Made by a program: the position numbers and the translations under genes | Notes under the pieces: generated by a model | Seen by the model: only the letters and a program-made list of their open reading frames with translations | Databases searched by the model: none | What the model was told of the DNA's origin: nothing | Assembly: GCA_024138025.1 (NCBI GenBank) | Contig: JAMXBD010000578.1 | Location: 62,001 to 126,000 of the forward strand | Direction: 5' to 3' | DNA length: 64,000 bases | From: Combretum micranthum | Lineage: Eukaryota; Streptophyta; Magnoliopsida; Myrtales; Combretaceae | Shown here: positions 12,121 to 25,600 of the stretch, piece by piece | How the letters are laid out: each line of letters begins with the position of its first letter | How positions within the stretch are numbered: the stretch's first letter is position 1

Positions 12121-14300
12121 CTGAAAGGTAAAATAAAGAGGGATTATTTTGTTGAAAAAGATAATTTAAAGTAGCAATAAAGGATTATCATAAAATAAAA
12201 TAGAATGTAAAATAAAAGCGACTTCAATTGTATAGTCAATTTTTTTTCCTAGCCCTCATCATGTTCATAAAGTTTGCAAAAAAATCATTCATATTATAAA
12301 ACTCAAAATTTTCTTTATATGTTTTAGAATAGGAATAAAAAAAACATTACATAGTTGTCACTCATAAATTAAATAAATTTAAAAAGTAACCATAGTTGAA
12401 AGTCATACATTGCTTATTTGTTTGAAAGAATAGAATTATATTAGAAACGCTCTTCATGTTATTAGTCGTGAATGGAATTGATGATAATTTATTTCCATCA
12501 TTGTTTTACGTTGAAAATGCTAACACTTTCAAGTAATCATGCAGCTAAAATGAATAGTGTGACTATGAATCCTTGAAGATAATGACAAAATATGTACTAA
12601 ATATTTCAAGAGTAGTTATAATTTAAAATACAATCATATGAATAGAACATAGTATCATTTAATGAATAAGCTATTCAATACTTATCATGGCAATTGAACT
12701 CTCTTGCCTCTCGTTTTAATTTGTATGGAAAATGGAAAGCCCTAGTCGCAAATACGAAATATCAACATCTCAAAGAAACAAGAATAGAGAAACTTATAAC
12801 ATTAATTTGTCATGCATAATAGGAAATAATAAATATCAAGAAATAAATGGTTATTTATAAACCGTGCCTATCGAGCATATTCATTAGAAAAAAATCAACA
12901 TCATCTAAACTACTTCTATTGCATGGGTCTCAAAAAGATTATATTTCTCAAAAACATTTCTAACATTACTCTCCTCTTGGATAGTAACTCGATTAACATA
13001 TCTCATCTCATCTCTACCTCGCCAAGAGTAAAATGCAAACATACTTGTGAATAATTTGAAAAAAAAAAAAAGAACTAGTAGACCTCAAAAAATTTTCATA
13101 CTCCGAAATCCACTCAGAACTAAAGATCCCATTTATAAACACTTATACGTTTCTTCAACCTAAAACTAGTGAACAAGCATTGCCATTAATCAATGATTTC
13201 CATTATCAAAATAATACCAACAACCAAAACAATCAACACCTAGTAAATCCTTGCATTCCCCTACCCAGAGCTGATATTTATTATTCGTTGTTCGGGCACC
13301 CTAGGGAGAAGATTAAGGGATAAAAAACATTGAATTTTGAATATACTCCCTATGGTGATGTTTTTTTCACATCAATATATGCATAAAAGTAGTTTCAAAA
13401 GTACTAATCATTAAAAAAAAAAAAAAGCATGAATCAAACTAAGTTTCCTCTCAATACCAGCATAAACAAATGTATACATTACACCATGTTTTGTTTTTTA
13501 TTGGGACACATCACAGAGAAGTCTTATCAAATATATCTATGAAATTCGAAATTAAATGAGACAAAAGGCAAGGACATAAATTATGGCGAAGATATATTCT
13601 CCACACAAATCTTCCATGGGAATATCTAAAAATGAAGCTTTTCAGGGAATTTCTTGTAGGAACTATTGGAGACTCGGAAACTTTGAGCCATGTAACTTCA
13701 ATTAAAAATACAATATTTCAAATTTCCAATGTTTCATACAAGCAATATAACAGAATGCAGTTTATCCGAAATTAAACAACTCCATCACGAATTTAATAAA
13801 CTCTAATGCATAAAAACAATAATAGTCCACATCCATGAGATTCAATATAATATCAACATTTACATTCATGAAAAACATGAAAACAAAACAATAATTATAA
13901 TAAAATATCATAAAAATGAATCAAGGTAAATAATACTGACACTGCAAGATGTGATAGATTCTTTGTAAATCCTTGAGTTACTTCAAGATGCTTTTCTACC
14001 CAATCACCACAACCTAACACAAAAAAAAAAAAATCTAAGACTAGACATATGAATATGATGTTCATATGGAGATCGAAGGTCACGTACCTGTGAAAGAAGA
14101 TAGTAAGAGAAGAGTGTCGATGGAGCCGAAGGAGATAGTGAGAGAGAGAGAGCGTGGAGGAGTGATTTTTATGTGCATGATTCGTGAATATATTGAAATA
14201 TGATTTTAGGGTTTAGTGAGGCTTGACAGTAAAGGCTCAAGAGTATTGATTTGTGAGTGAATGATTGTGACTGTGACTTGTGAGAGGTAGATAGAGGGTT
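12121..14300. other. Non-coding 5' arm of the hAT element
   Basis: This 2.2 kb lies upstream of the transposase start on the minus strand and probably held its promoter and leader. I see no coding similarity. A (GA)-rich stretch occurs at about 14120-14160. No promoter element is clear enough to call. Confidence 0.5.
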
Positions 14301-14590
14301 TTTTTTTCCCCAAGGCTTATGGGTATGGTTTGGTTTGGTTTGGAGTTACGGACCAAATCGTGAACCAAATGACCATAGCTTGAATCTATCATAAACCGAA
14401 CCATATATAAAAATAACCAAATTTTCATCTCGATTCGGTTAACGGTCAAGTTGGTTATTTTACATAACTCTAATACTAGTATCTGTATTTGATTTATATC
14501 TGGGTTTATTTGATCTTTTTATAAGTAGAATCGTCTCTTCATCTTCTGTATTTGATTTGTATATGGTCTATTTCTTGCCAAATAGTCCTT

Positions 14591-15540
14591 AAACATTTAT
14601 ATGGTGATTTGGATGCGTTTAAAGGAAAGAGGAGTTAAAACTCTTCTAGTTGAGTTGTGATCTTATAAATTTGAACACGTCAAGTTAATGGCGTTAAACA
14701 AGCTCTTTATGGAAGACAACCCATGTTCAACTTTTTTGCTTTTAATCTTTTGTTTTTCTGTTTTTCTATAGTGTAAAAATCATATATCTTTACATGTTTT
14801 GTATGTTTGTAGACATCCGAGTTTAGACAAGTTGATACTCTTGCATGTGAATGGAGTCAGGCAATTTAGGATGTTAATATCCTAAAAATTCACAAAGCGT
14901 TAGAAAATTGAAGAGTTTGATGTAGATGACCATCCCACGACCGTGCCAAAGGACATGGGTGAACTGAGATCCTGGACGGGCATGGAGGGGACTGCTATTC
15001 AGATGCGGCCATGCGTTATATTGTTTTTGTTAAATTTCACCACTAGTTGTTGCGCGCCTTACGACGCAATCGTGTCTTACGCGGGATCTTTAATGTCACT
15101 TCTAGAGTGTTGCACACCCAATGGCGAGGTCGTATCTTCCACTAGGGTTTCAACTATATGATCCATAGGTTATTGAGTAGCCATTCATGTACCTGTGTTT
15201 AATATGGTATCTAGGTTTTATAAGAGCCATGCGACCCGCATCGTAACAGTGTATTTAGGTAACTCTTCAAATCGCATCTCTTTCAAGAAACTATGGCCCA
15301 TAGCATGGCTGTGCAAATGTCGGTATTTTTTTATTATATAAAGGCCACCTCTATTTCTCTCTCTATTTCACTTTCAAATCTCGTGGACTTTTACGCTCTC
15401 TTACTCTTCATTCTCTATCTCGTTCTACCACATATTCCTCAATTCCACTCACATTCACATCTCATCACCTCCTACATCTTTATCAAAATCAAAAGTATGT
15501 CTAACAATTGTATTTGTGAATTTCTTATTCATAATCTGTG
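14591..15540 (+). mobile_element. 3' remnant of the Athila-like gypsy element
   Basis: After the MITE/hAT insertion, 14678-14723 reads CGTCAAGTTAATGGCGTTAAACAAG and GGAAGACAACCCATG. This matches the conserved post-integrase motif of Athila elements (gcgttaaac...gggaggcaaccc). At 14935-15150 degenerate ACGACCGTGCC and GGACGGGCATGG motifs resemble the gypsy spacer repeats. A TATATAAAGG at 15335 followed by a pyrimidine-rich stretch may be an LTR promoter. No env-like frame is recognised and the end is not defined. Confidence 0.55.
15335..15344 (+). promoter_or_regulatory. TATA-like box, possible LTR promoter
   Basis: TATATAAAGG is followed within ~20 bp by a long CT-rich stretch (15350-15480), the arrangement seen in LTR U3/R junctions. 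No transcript evidence exists here and it could be chance in AT-rich DNA. Confidence 0.3.
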
Positions 15541-16379
15541 ATTGAGATAGGTAGTATCACATCTACGGTTTGATTAATAACTAGGGCTTTAAATTCATGT
15601 TATGATGATACCTCAATGGAATGTAAATTGCTTTGAGTTCTATCATGATTGAACAATCTATTTAGTGCATTTCCATAATTGATTATGATGAACCTTGATT
15701 TTGTAATGTGATGATTGGTTTAAGTCAATGTGGGGTTTTTGTGCATTTAGGGTAGTAAAGACCAATTAAATGATTGAGATGCTGCAATAGTTGTATAGTA
15801 GGCTATCGACAGTGTCTAGATTGTAGGAAATAGTATTGGACATGACCTAGCATGTAGAATTTGTTATGATCCTTCAACATTGAGTAGGGCTCGTCATACT
15901 TGTTATGTTGATTATCACTTGACATTACTTGCTATTGTAACTTGATTTACCATGCACTCTTGCTTAAATCCTTGTTGAAATTTGTCTCATTCCATACATT
16001 GTACTGGTATTCATTGTTTTCTAGTAATGGTGGAAATCTTTACTTTGTTTTTTGTTTATATGTTTTAGAGTTGCAAATTTGAAGTGAAGAGCGAAACAAT
16101 CAAGTTTCTTTTTGGCATTGGAGAATAAACTTGGGTTCATGGAGTACCAAATGATTGCCAAGATATTTTCCATTGGTAACCTTTATTTTAATTATAATTA
16201 CTATTTAAAGAGATTCTTTAATGAGACTATAAATACTAATTTTGTAAAATTTAATATAAAAAAATGAAAGACTTCATTATTTTCTTTTGGGCCTTTGAAA
16301 AAAACCCTCTTAATGGGCTTGATCTGGCAATTCAAATGGGCTGGCCTTTTCTAAGACAGTTAGAATCAGAAGGGGACAC
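15541..16379. other. Intergenic DNA between gypsy remnant and GIP1-like gene
   Basis: No coding frame or repeat family is recognised. It probably contains the upstream regulatory region of the GIP1-like gene, but I cannot define a TATA box with confidence. Confidence 0.4.
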
Positions 16380-16602
16380 TTGACGTTCCAAAGTTTCTCG
16401 GGAGGTAAACGCTTTTTGAAAACCCTCCTTCTCTCTCTCTCTCTCTCTCTCTCTCTACAACCCTAACTCCTTCGCTAAATTTTCTGTCTAGGGTTTCTAG
16501 AAATCCCACCAAACCCTAGTTTTCCACCACCACCACCTCCACCTAACCTTCAAAACCTTAGCTCCGCTGCTAATTTTCTCCTCTCGATTGAATCCATTTG
16601 AG
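16380..16602 (+). promoter_or_regulatory. 5' leader of the GIP1-like gene with CT repeat and telo-boxes
   Basis: A (CT)n run at about 16431-16456 is followed by AACCCTAA at 16459-16466 and AAACCCTAG at 16511-16519, with a TAGGGTTT copy near 16491. CT tracts and telo-box motifs (AAACCCTA) close to the start are common in promoters and leaders of broadly expressed plant genes. The leader ends just before the ATG at 16603. The transcription start is not determined. A TTG-initiated extension from 16588 is open but not needed. Confidence 0.55.
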
Positions 16603-19600
16603 ATGGTTGCCGGTTCAAAAATCGAAGGCGGGGCTACTCAAACAAACATCCCTGCCAGGGTTCGTGTAACGATTCAATCTCTCAAAGAGATCGTGAAAGG
16701 ACATTCCGATGCTGATATATATGCGGCGTTAAAAGAAAGTAACATGGATCCTAATGAAACCGCTCAGAAATTGCTTACTCAGGGTTAGTTTCCAGTGTTT
16801 TTATAGCGTTATTTGTTGTTATGTAGTTTGACATTTTAAATAGTGTAATTTGTGCGTTTTGTTTCTCCGGAACGTCTTTATCATTGACTATTTAAGGTTA
16901 GGATTACTGTCTTTTAGTTGAAAGGTTAGGTTTTGGTGTTGTGTGGTTATTTTGGGTTGTAAACGAACTAATTGGGTTATGGCTAGGGATAGTGTTAGTG
17001 TTAGAGATGGTTGATGGGTGCTTAGTTTATTGAGTTTTGTTTATCTGACAAATTGGGGTTAGGGTTAGTTTATACTGGGCCTCTTTCCATGTGCTTTGAG
17101 CTGATTCTTATATGGGTTGGTTTATATGTATTTGGTTGATGGAGTTTGTGGCCCACGGGACTTGATTGTTGACTGGAAGCGTGCTTATATGGGTCAGCGC
17201 AACTGAGGGATGACTGACTAGAAGTGACAAGCGACTTGCCCGTAGTGCATTTTAAGGGCAAATAAGGCAGTTTTTTCAATTACTCAGATGCTAGCAACCG
17301 TAGCATCTGTCTCTCTAAGTAACGTCTCCGACTGAGCTAGTTAATTGGATTTAGCTAGTAATGGCTGTTTGGTGGTTCATTTGTGTGGGGTAGGCTATCC
17401 GATAACAAATTTTGGTTTCGCTGGTGATGGGATGATTTGTTGTGTTTCTAATGTCAATGCAATTGTTGCTACCAACTTTTTTAATGGTGAAGTGCTTAAA
17501 TAAACATCTTTTGAGATTGAGTTGTTTTCAATTGGCAACAAGGGGTAAAAAATTCTGTTTGACCACAGTTTCAGCATGTAAGAAGCATGATAGACTTGAT
17601 GCTCCAGTATTTGTTCAATTTTACATCGATTTTAGGGATTGGTTTTCTTTGTCAACAGGGTTTTATTATTGATCAATTTGACTGAGCTATGAAATTAGAT
17701 GTTGACTTTAAGAATTGAATATTAAACTGGAACTAGCTGTGACCGCAGTATATTGAAAAGAAAAAAAGAAAGTCTCTGCAGTTAAATCATGGGGAAATTT
17801 TAGTAGTATTAAGTTATGCTGGTTGAATTCTGGAGTAACCAATCATTAGAATGGTAATACTAATTGGAGGCTTTTGGCTTTATCCCATAACTATGTTGCT
17901 GGTCCTTTCATTTTCATGTCTAGTCAACTCCACCCAGTGGGTATAATGCTGCTATATCTTTGCCTTTCTTGGGATATATTTCAAACATGGTTTACATACA
18001 CTAGCTTGCTTCTTATCTTTTTTCAGACCCATTTCGTGAGGTGAAAAGAAGAAGGGACAAGAGGAAAGAGGTAAAAGAGGTATTTATTGAGCTTTTTTGA
18101 CCTTTCAGTTTTTGCCTGGGGTTTTATTGTTTCTACATGCATATATATTGACTTCTAAGGCAAGTATAGAATTATTCTTAATCTGTTTTGCCTGGGGTTT
18201 TATTGTTTCTACATGTATATATTGACTTCTAAGGCAAGTCTAGAATGATTCTTAATCTTTTGAAACGTTGTAGGTGGAAATCCAGTCCTGCTTTCTTTGG
18301 AAAATTCTTCTTATGTTTTGTTAGACTCGAGATTTTACTGTGCTTGTGAATGTCTTTATAATTATGGCCTTTTGGATAGATTACTACTTAGTATATGCCT
18401 GTAAGTGGCAATGTAATGGTTTGTGTTATGTGCTGATTTTTGCTTAGAAGGAATAAGATACAGCACAGTGCACTTTAGCACATTTCACGTTTTAATATCA
18501 TACAGTGTCTTCTATCAGAAGATGCATCCATATCTGTTGAGTTATCCTCAAAAAGTATTGATCATCTAATATACTGATAGGAATTTTATATTCTGTGTCT
18601 GTGGTGTCTGTTAAAAGTTAGTGTACCTTGCTCTATAGTTTGTAGTTCCTGAATAACATTCCCATCAGCAGATGTTTATGCTTTTGTACTGAATGTTGTA
18701 CATAAGGTTCTCTGGATTCAAGAAAAAATTCTGAAAACATGGATCGTGGGACAACCTTTCCAGCTCATCCTGATCGTAATTTCCGAACTGGAAGCTATAT
18801 GCGGAATATGTTACCAGCAAATGGAGGCTATCCTCGCAAAACTTTTCCTGCCAATGGAAGTATGTGAAATTATTTTTTTTAACTTCTTATTTAAATCCAA
18901 TGCTGTTCTTGCTCATATGAGTAAAGTATTAAAAATTATTTTGCCAAAAAAAGAGTAGAGGTTTTGAGCTTCATCAGGAAATGGACTTTCTAAGGTGGCG
19001 TTGATATGTTCATAACTAGGCATAAATGCTTGGAAGGTCTACTTTGTTGGTTGTTCACTTATATAATTTTTTTTTTTCGTTTTTTCTTTTTTCTAGCTTA
19101 CCCTGCCAGTACCAACAACAACCCCCCAAAAGCCCCCCACCAACTACACCCCCCCCCCTCAAAACAAAAACACCAAAAAAAAAAAAAAAAAAAATTATTG
19201 ACTTCTTTGATTCCAAGGATTTTTAGAATAATCTTGACACGTTGATTGCTAGAAGTTAGTGTTTGAATAAACTTTATCGTTAATCACTGAAAAAATTTTG
19301 ATCTACCTGGCTTCTACTTTGTCCATGGTAGCTTGCCTAGGGACATTGTTGAGGATTTAAGACTAGGCATTGAAGGTGGACATCTCACTTCAAATTTTAT
19401 TATGTTATGTCAAATGAGTTTATTGGAGTTGGATTTGGGGCTGACTTGCATCTTCCCAACTTATGTGGTGGGCTGTGCTTGAAGGGTCTTATGTTGGTTT
19501 GACTGACTGAAGAAAGGTCTTCGTTTATGTCGTCATTGCTAGTTGCAAATACTTGAAATTTTCCATGTATATGTTACTGTACACATTTTTGTGGAAGTTG

Positions 19601-22600
19601 TGAATGTATTGGATTGTTCATGGGATAGAAGAAGTGTCAGTTATACAGTTCATTTTGATAAGCCTTTGTTTGAGAATGCTAACTTATGTTTTACGCAATG
19701 TTTTTGTTTTTTTATGTCTGAAGTTTGCCGATGATATTCTTGTGGGTATTTTGCTGAGATATGGACTCCTTGAGGTGCAGGGGTTGGCAAAGAGTTCCGT
19801 GTTGTGAAGAACAACAGAGATTTAGGTACTAGTAAAGAGTTTCGCATTGTCAGGGACAACAGAGTGAATCAATCTGTTAGTGGAGAGGAGTCTGCCTTCC
19901 AGCCATCCTCAATGATTCCTGTTGAGCAAGCACCCACTAATGTTTCTGGGAAGGGTAAGCTGTCTGAGATTTTTCAATGTTATGTTCTCTGTCATCGCGA
20001 CATTTAATTAGTTTCTCTGATTCATATACATTTTAGTCTGGCATGTTTCATAGTCTTTGTTGAGACTGATAAATACAGTTCTGGTTTAAACTACTGAGAA
20101 TTTCCAGTGCAACCTCTACTACCAATGATAAAAATTTCTCTCTCTCTACTCTGCTTCCCTTGGTATCTGATCATTGGTCCGGAATTCAAGATTAGGCATG
20201 ATATAATAGCCACATAACTATTTTGATTGTACTTTTATTTTGTTGGGTTGTGCCCTTTTCTTGCCATATATTTCTAGATAGGCGAATTACTTTAGTCATC
20301 AGTAGGAAAAGGTTAAGTTCTGTTGCCCTTTTCTTCCCCTCCATCTTTTGAAATTCTTTGGAAAGATGGACGAGTTATAATTAACTTATATTTGTATATG
20401 GCCATCCTGTTTTCTGTATGATTTGCTGGGCTTAAAGGTATTGTACTAAGATGATGTGGTTATTGATTGCCATTCTCTTTAGTAATATTTTTTTGTTTTT
20501 GATATTTCTGTTAGAATGATGCTTTTGGTTTTTGCCCCTTTCTCTTTGCTTGCAGTAGTTCTACAGATGCCATTCGTAGTCAAAGCTCTCTGGGGGACAA
20601 GGTCTTTCCACTGCTTCTTATGGACAATTACATCCTAAACAAGACCATAAATCTCGCTTGGACAGCCAAGAGAAAGACACAATGAAGGATAGGGCTTTGC
20701 TTTCTAATTCAAAGACAGTTGTACAGGTCAAAGTGGTGAAGCCAGATGCTGCTCGGCCCCGTACTCCAAAAGTGGCATCAAGTAATGCTAGTCTGGGGCT
20801 GTACTCTTCAGATCCCATTCATGTGCCGAGTCCCGAATCCAGATCACATTCAACCGTTGGTGCTATAAAACGTGATGTTGGAGTAGTGGGTGGTAGAAAG
20901 AAGCATGGAGAGAATTCAGGAAGACATGCATCATCACTGGAAGTTACCTCAAATTTATTTTCTGGGCATGATGGTTCTTCTCAAGAAGAATCAAATCGAT
21001 ATCATGCTGGTTTTTCGCAGACTAGTCAAGCAGAATCTTCTGTTCTTTCCGTACCAACCAGCAAACAATCTTTTAATAATCAGCATGGAGGAAAGTCGAA
21101 TCAACAAGTTGTTAGTCATCTGAAAGGTAAGGATGTAATGTGTCATCATTGTATTCTGAAAAAAGTACATATATTGTTTTTGATGGACATGCAAGATTAC
21201 ACACCCTAATTAGTGAACTAGCCAGAACTATAGCACATGTTGCTCCTAAACACCATGTCTAAGCAGCTTCTACATGGAGCACTTTCACTCCTACGTCAAG
21301 TAAAGAGATAACTAAATAAATGGTTAAATTTTCTTCTAATTTTTCTCTGTACTTTTCTTCCAATTATTAAATCTCTTGTATAATTGGCCTCATGACTCTA
21401 TCCCATCTTCTAGACTTAATACTTTTAGCTACTATCCTTCTTTTGTGGCTTATACAATTCCATTTCTTTAGATTTGCCTTTTGCAGCTTATCCTCAAGCT
21501 GACAATGTGGAAGTCAGCCGCTCAACCACAACTCTTGTACATCAATGGATGCTCTAGTGCAAGTTCACACACATGCAAACACCCACCCCTGACTTTCTCT
21601 TTCACTTGCTTCAATGAATTCATCCTCCAAAATCATACTCTTTTAATGGCTTGATGAGGAATGATTTTAGGGTGATAGGGCTACATCTAGAACTCGACTT
21701 TTTTGCTTCCTTTTTCTCAATCTCAGCATTACGAACAATATTGATTTCCCTTTGGTCTGCTATTAGGGCACGGATGTGTTTTATGGATTTTTTTTATAGA
21801 TGTTTTCATGTGGGATAGGACTGGCACAGCTGAATTACGTGGGCACTTTAGCTCCTTAAACATGAACAAAGGGAATACTAAATCTATGCTAATGATATGG
21901 AGTTCTTGGATGTTAGTGATGGATCTCATTTCCCTTTGGTGTATGGTTTCTGGCTCTCAAAAGGGCCTTTTATGATTGGAATTGTGGTTGTGCCATCTGT
22001 TGGGCTCAAGTTTGCTGAGGATGTTATTTTGTCTCTAAGATCGTAATCAATAGATTTGGACAGATCTAGCCTGGATCCCACATTATCCTGCCGGCTTGCT
22101 GGCACAAAGCGATGTGGTTGAAGGCAATCTTTTGGTTTGGTTGAAAATCCAAGACACCATGTGTGCTAAAATTTAGAGGTTTGGGATGGTGATAAAGATG
22201 GGCGTTTGCTCTGTCAAAATGGAGCAAGACACTCGGACACTTGTTTTCCCTGTGCTTCTATGTAATGGAAATGGGGGCATGGAAGTTATGCAATTTAGGT
22301 TCTTGTTAATTTTATCAAAACCACGAATGGCATCCATAGCTCAGCAGTTGTTGCTGGCTGCAGGGTGCCCACAATTCAATGGTATCTACTATATTTACCC
22401 GTGTTAAGTTCCTAGGCATGGAGACTAGCTGGTTGTTGGGGTGGATGCTTTGAAATGTGATTTTCTATTTTCATTTTATCTATGGAATCTTGAAGGGTTG
22501 GCTTGTACAGTAAGTCCCTCCATCTTGTACCTATTCCTTATGTCATTACTACTTAGTGCCATCTAAGGGGAAATTTTGTCTGAAAACAGCAAATTCAAGG

Positions 22601-25600
22601 ATGAGGGGATTGGGTTGATCGTTTGAATTGCACATCTTTGACCTCATCCTATGCCAAGTGATTTTGATTTTTGAAAGCATTTTTCTTCCTTTTATTATTT
22701 TTTGGACAAAATGAAGTTATTGTTTTGTGTTGCAGCTCCTCAACCAATGAAGGAATGGAAACCAAAGTCTAGTCAGAAACCGTTGCTAAGAGTCGTGGAG
22801 TCATAGGATCCCATTCCCTGGCTAAATCTACCGCTGACCTTTCAAATGGTCTGGATTTGGAAGCTGAAAGGTTGCAGGACAGGCTTTGTCAAGTAAATAT
22901 CCGTCAGGCTCAAAATGTGATCATTCCACAGCATATCCGAGTTCCTGAGGCAGATCGTTGCCAGTTGACTTTTGGTAGCTTTGGGACTGAATTTGATTCC
23001 ACAAGGAATTCTGTTTTAGTAGAATCTGAAGAACCAAAGATGGAATCTGCTGCAAGGTGGGCTTTTACACCTTTTCATTGCTACTAATTCTCATGTATTT
23101 TCTGGGGAAGTTATAATGAGTTCCTGTTTCTCAGGATCTCTTCTGTTGATTCTCATGCATGGAACTTTAAGTACATAGTTAAACATTATATTGAGGTTGA
23201 TAACTGCTATAGCATAGTTGCAAAGCTATACTTTGTGTGGTTACCAAGCGAATATATATATATATTTTATTCTATTTTTCTACTTTTATTATTATTATTG
23301 GATGGCTTTTTTCTTTCTCCCTCTAATTAATGAAATGAGGTATATGTGCACATGTGATTAATCTTCTTGTGATATTATTTTTGCAGTGTTGCTGTGGCTG
23401 CTAGTGCAACATCTTCAAGTGACGAAACTTCAGTCAACAAGCAAGTAGATTTGCATGATGAGCAGGTCAGAGATTCTATGCTGGATAGTCCTGCATCTTC
23501 TGAGACGGTTGAGCTTCAGTTGCAAGAGAACAAAGAGGCTGTCCCTGATAATTTTGAGAATTATGCTAATATTGATGTTGCTCGAGTGAATACACCATCC
23601 TATACTCCTCCTGAACCGCAACAACACTCTGAATTGCCAAGTTTTTCTGTGAGTTTGCTTTCTAACTTAATCTTATTATGAATTTGAGTTCTTCAGTCTG
23701 TCTTAGTGGACATTTTTATCACTCTCTGGGGTGATTGTTTTACAGGCATATGATCCTCAGACAGGCTATGACATACCGTATTTCAGATCCACGGTGGATG
23801 AAAGTGGTCGTCCACAACCATCTCCACAGGAGGTAGTACTTCTCTTATAATTTTAATTTGTTAATTATTTATCATTGCTGGATAGAGAATGAGAAGGGAA
23901 ATGGGGATGCATGCCATTGTTGTCTTATGAAATGCTTAAATTTTCTGGGAGATTTGTTGTGAGAATTTTTGGTGTGATTTGTGATAGGAGATGAGATGGT
24001 CAATGGCTGCTGGGTCTCTTATTTTGAGATGGTTGACTAACTAGAACTGTTTGTAAACTTTGTGGATTAGTATCTGAAGTAATGTCAATTTTATGAGAGC
24101 TTGATGAGGATATGGGGTAGGAGGATGAAAAAAATACAAAAGTCTATTGACAACATTAAACCTTAAGGACGACCAATAACATCTGGATGCAATATCATAT
24201 GGCAACCGGCTATTTGTAAACCAGTGCTTTTCATTTTTCTTTCTTTCTTATCCTAAGGATTTGCGAGTATTCATATTTCTAGGAATTGGAGCCATGTACT
24301 CAATTTTTACCGTCATTGTTTTTATCCTCAGTGAACTTTCATAAAAACAAATAGAAATAATTTTCTTTTTGGCTGAATAGAATTTGGATCTCTTGGAATT
24401 CTAATCTGCGACTTAATAAATGTATCGGTTGTCTAGCAGTCACTTGGATGTTTTACCACCATCAATTAGAGGAGGGTTATGAGAGCACTTAGAAGGAGGG
24501 ATTTATGGCAAATGGCAATAGCAGAAAAGTGGGGGAAGTGAAAAAAAAAAAAAAAAGAATAATTTTTATAGAACTTTTGAAGTTCCATTTTTGGGGGTGA
24601 AGATTGTCTTTCCTTGGGTGAAGATTTTCTTCCCTTGGATGAAGATGGATCCAAATTTTTTTGTTGCTTTACATCTCCATTTGGAGCTTTATAATATTGC
24701 ATTGTAATTAGTAATTACTGAAATTACCCACTCGCATTATTATGTTTTTTAAATCAGGTTCTAAGAATAACTTGTTTTTATTTTTTCCCAGAAATTATAG
24801 AATTTAATTGATGCTATTAAAAGGTTACATTAGAATGTTTGGACTCAATTGCTTGAATATAAAAGTTCTATGACTTGATTGTGTAGTTGAAAGTTGTATG
24901 GGTTGTATTTTTCTAAATAGATGCAGTCAAACCTGGGGTTTAAGAAGCTCAAAGTAAAAAACTATGTATAGCATCTTATTTAAATTATGTGTAGATCTTG
25001 AGGCCTGTTCTTTGCAAATCTGTGCTTAATTAATTAATTAATTAATTTTTTCAACAAACCCCCCCCACCCCCCCCCCCTCCACACCCCCCCCCCCCCCCC
25101 CCCCCCCCCCCTTTTCTATTTTAGCATCATTTGGACTTCATCATGAGCTAATGGTAATTATTCACCAGCGAGGTTCTGGTACTTCTTTATCGTCAAATAT
25201 TTTAGCAAGCCATGAAAATTAGAACATGGGCATCTTCTCTGTGCTTCAAAATATGCTTGATGAAAGCTGCAACAGATATGTTTCTGGGGTTCCTATTATT
25301 CTTTGACAGTAGCACCTTTTTGTTGAGGCAAAGGCTGTCTTTGACAATTTAAGTTCTCTTTTTCATGTTACACGATGGGCATATATGGGCAATTATTTGA
25401 CTATTTAGTCTCATTCTTATACATGAATGCAGAATTATTATCTTTCACTAATATGCATTCTTTTCTTATCTTTTGTTGGCCATCAGTATCTAATTGCTTT
25501 TTTTATTTTTTATTTTCCTGTCATGGGAAATACAGGCTGCAAATTTTCATGTTCCTAGCAGTACCCTTTCATCCACAGTAGCAATGATGCAGCAGCAGCA

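Larger units (their letters stand above)
8455..14472 (-). mobile_element. hAT-superfamily DNA transposon, ~6.0 kb, inactive
   Basis: The ends are TAGGGGTGTGCATAATATGG at 8455 and, inverted, TAGAGTTATGTAAAATAACC ending at 14472, an imperfect terminal inverted repeat. The flanks ATATTAGT (8447-8454) and ATACTAGT (14473-14480) match at 7 of 8 bases, the 8-bp target duplication expected of hAT. Both subterminal zones are rich in GGTTCGGTT / AACCGAACC motifs (8470-8640, 14320-14445), as in other hATs. The minus strand carries a broken hAT transposase (9968-12120). Divergence of TIRs and TSDs indicates an old insertion. Confidence 0.85.
8416..14590. repeat. Small MITE split by a hAT insertion
   Basis: AGGGTTTGTTTGGATGG at 8416 and CCAAATAGTCCTT ending at 14590 form imperfect inverted ends. 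Between them, once the hAT at 8455-14472 is removed, lie ~160 bp rich in ATCTGTATTTGATTTATAT motifs. Related copies occur at 43163-43397, 51680-51905 and 58137-58440. The gypsy sequence is recognisable on both sides (integrase end before 8410, Athila 3' motif from 14678), so this MITE inserted into the gypsy element first. Superfamily is unproven; no clear target duplication was found. Confidence 0.6.

Noticed and set aside
20890..21123. Overlapping + frame inside exon 5 of the GIP1-like gene
   Set aside because: The family sequence is in the other frame over the same bases.
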